Source: Gemmatimonadota bacterium (GTDB lineage Bacteria > Gemmatimonadota > Gemmatimonadetes > Gemmatimonadales > Gemmatimonadaceae). Taken from it: a DNA stretch of 64,000 nt. A program made the position numbers and the translations under genes. The stretch's first letter is position 1. Each line of letters begins with the position of its first letter. The DNA lies in contig CANIWQ010000001.1 of the NCBI GenBank assembly GCA_947471365.1, forward strand, positions 19,390-83,389, read 5' to 3'. Under the pieces are notes generated by a model, which did not search any database, was not told where the DNA came from, and saw nothing but the letters and a program-made list of their open reading frames with translations. Shown here one piece after another: positions 63,905 through 64,000 of the stretch.

Positions 63905-64000
63905 ATGACACCCTCCCGCCCGAAAGCCACCCGAACTGCCCGCCCGAAGGCCACGGGGAGCGCCGCGGGCGCACGGGCGCCCCGCCGCGCGCGTGCCACC
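63905..64000 (+). CDS. N-terminus of a divergently transcribed gene, probably the efflux regulator (cut by right edge)
   Basis: The ATG at 63905 opens 32 codons to the window end: MTPSRPKATRTARPKA followed by a further Arg/Ala/Pro-rich stretch. Such basic tails precede the helix-turn-helix in many TetR-type repressors. The divergent position and the three palindromes in the shared region make a local repressor plausible, but no DNA-binding domain is visible, so this is inference. A TTGTCA at 63861-63866 may be its -35. Confidence 0.5.
   Translation, partial: MTPSRPKATRTARPKATGSAAGARAPRRARAT

Overview
The window is about 64 kb of GC-rich DNA from a diderm bacterium. Three things point to Gemmatimonadota, as inference from gene content and not from a search. 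Omp85/TamB, TolC/RND and lipoprotein genes show an outer membrane. The principal-type sigma factor is short, like those of the Bacteroidota lineage. A PorX-like regulator sits alongside a secreted protease with a FlgD/Por-like tail. Coding density is very high, GTG starts are common, and many neighbouring genes overlap by 1-8 bases. I see no rRNA, tRNA, CRISPR array, insertion sequence or prophage.

Layout. 1-4.7 kb: surface glycan genes (sugar-nucleotide epimerase cut by the left edge, two glycosyltransferases, an MsbA-type ABC exporter), followed by a PorX-like receiver-PglZ regulator that overlaps the exporter gene by one base. 6.3-16.4 kb: a housekeeping run of a stand-alone DnaB/RecA-like ATPase, yebC-ruvC-ruvA-ruvB, a serine hydrolase, queA-tgt-yajC-def-fmt, closed by a strong bidirectional terminator shared with a five-Ig-domain lipoprotein. 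18.4-23 kb: rsmB-rpe-thioredoxin-tsaD-lgt. 23-25.2 kb: an FTR1 iron permease fused to a cytochrome c-like region, with a Fur-box-like palindrome at its start. 25.3-30.6 kb: a tight five-gene operon (EamA transporter, HAD phosphatase, CYTH protein, M14 peptidase, AcpS), every junction overlapping. 30.7-40.6 kb: a small conserved protein, an eight-cysteine 60-residue protein, an NtrC-type regulator without a normal GAFTGA loop, then TamB, a TamA/BamA-like protein and ferredoxin-NADP reductase. 40.7-44.6 kb: Ser/Thr kinase, cobalamin adenosyltransferase, aroB and the sigma factor. 44.7-50.2 kb: the glycolate oxidase operon glcDEF, continuing into a degenerate HAD-like gene that carries a 9-bp tandem repeat, and a YgfZ-type gene. 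50.2-58.3 kb: a tiny Ala/Pro lipoprotein, a molybdopterin oxidoreductase, an AAA+/VWA pair split by an opposing MFS gene, and a secreted alpha/beta hydrolase. 58.4-64 kb: a tripartite RND efflux operon (inner-membrane pump, lipoprotein adaptor, TolC) with three copies of a 16-bp palindrome in its promoter, facing the first codons of a probable regulator cut by the right edge.

The most useful new observations are: (i) a repeated TANNNT hexamer exactly 6 nt before the start codon of several unrelated genes without Shine-Dalgarno sequences, suggesting leaderless transcription; (ii) the triple operator of the efflux operon; (iii) the sigma-54-type activator with a replaced GAFTGA loop; (iv) the HAD-like protein that has lost its catalytic residues and carries a 3-residue repeat; and (v) the Fur-like site exactly at the predicted start of the iron permease.
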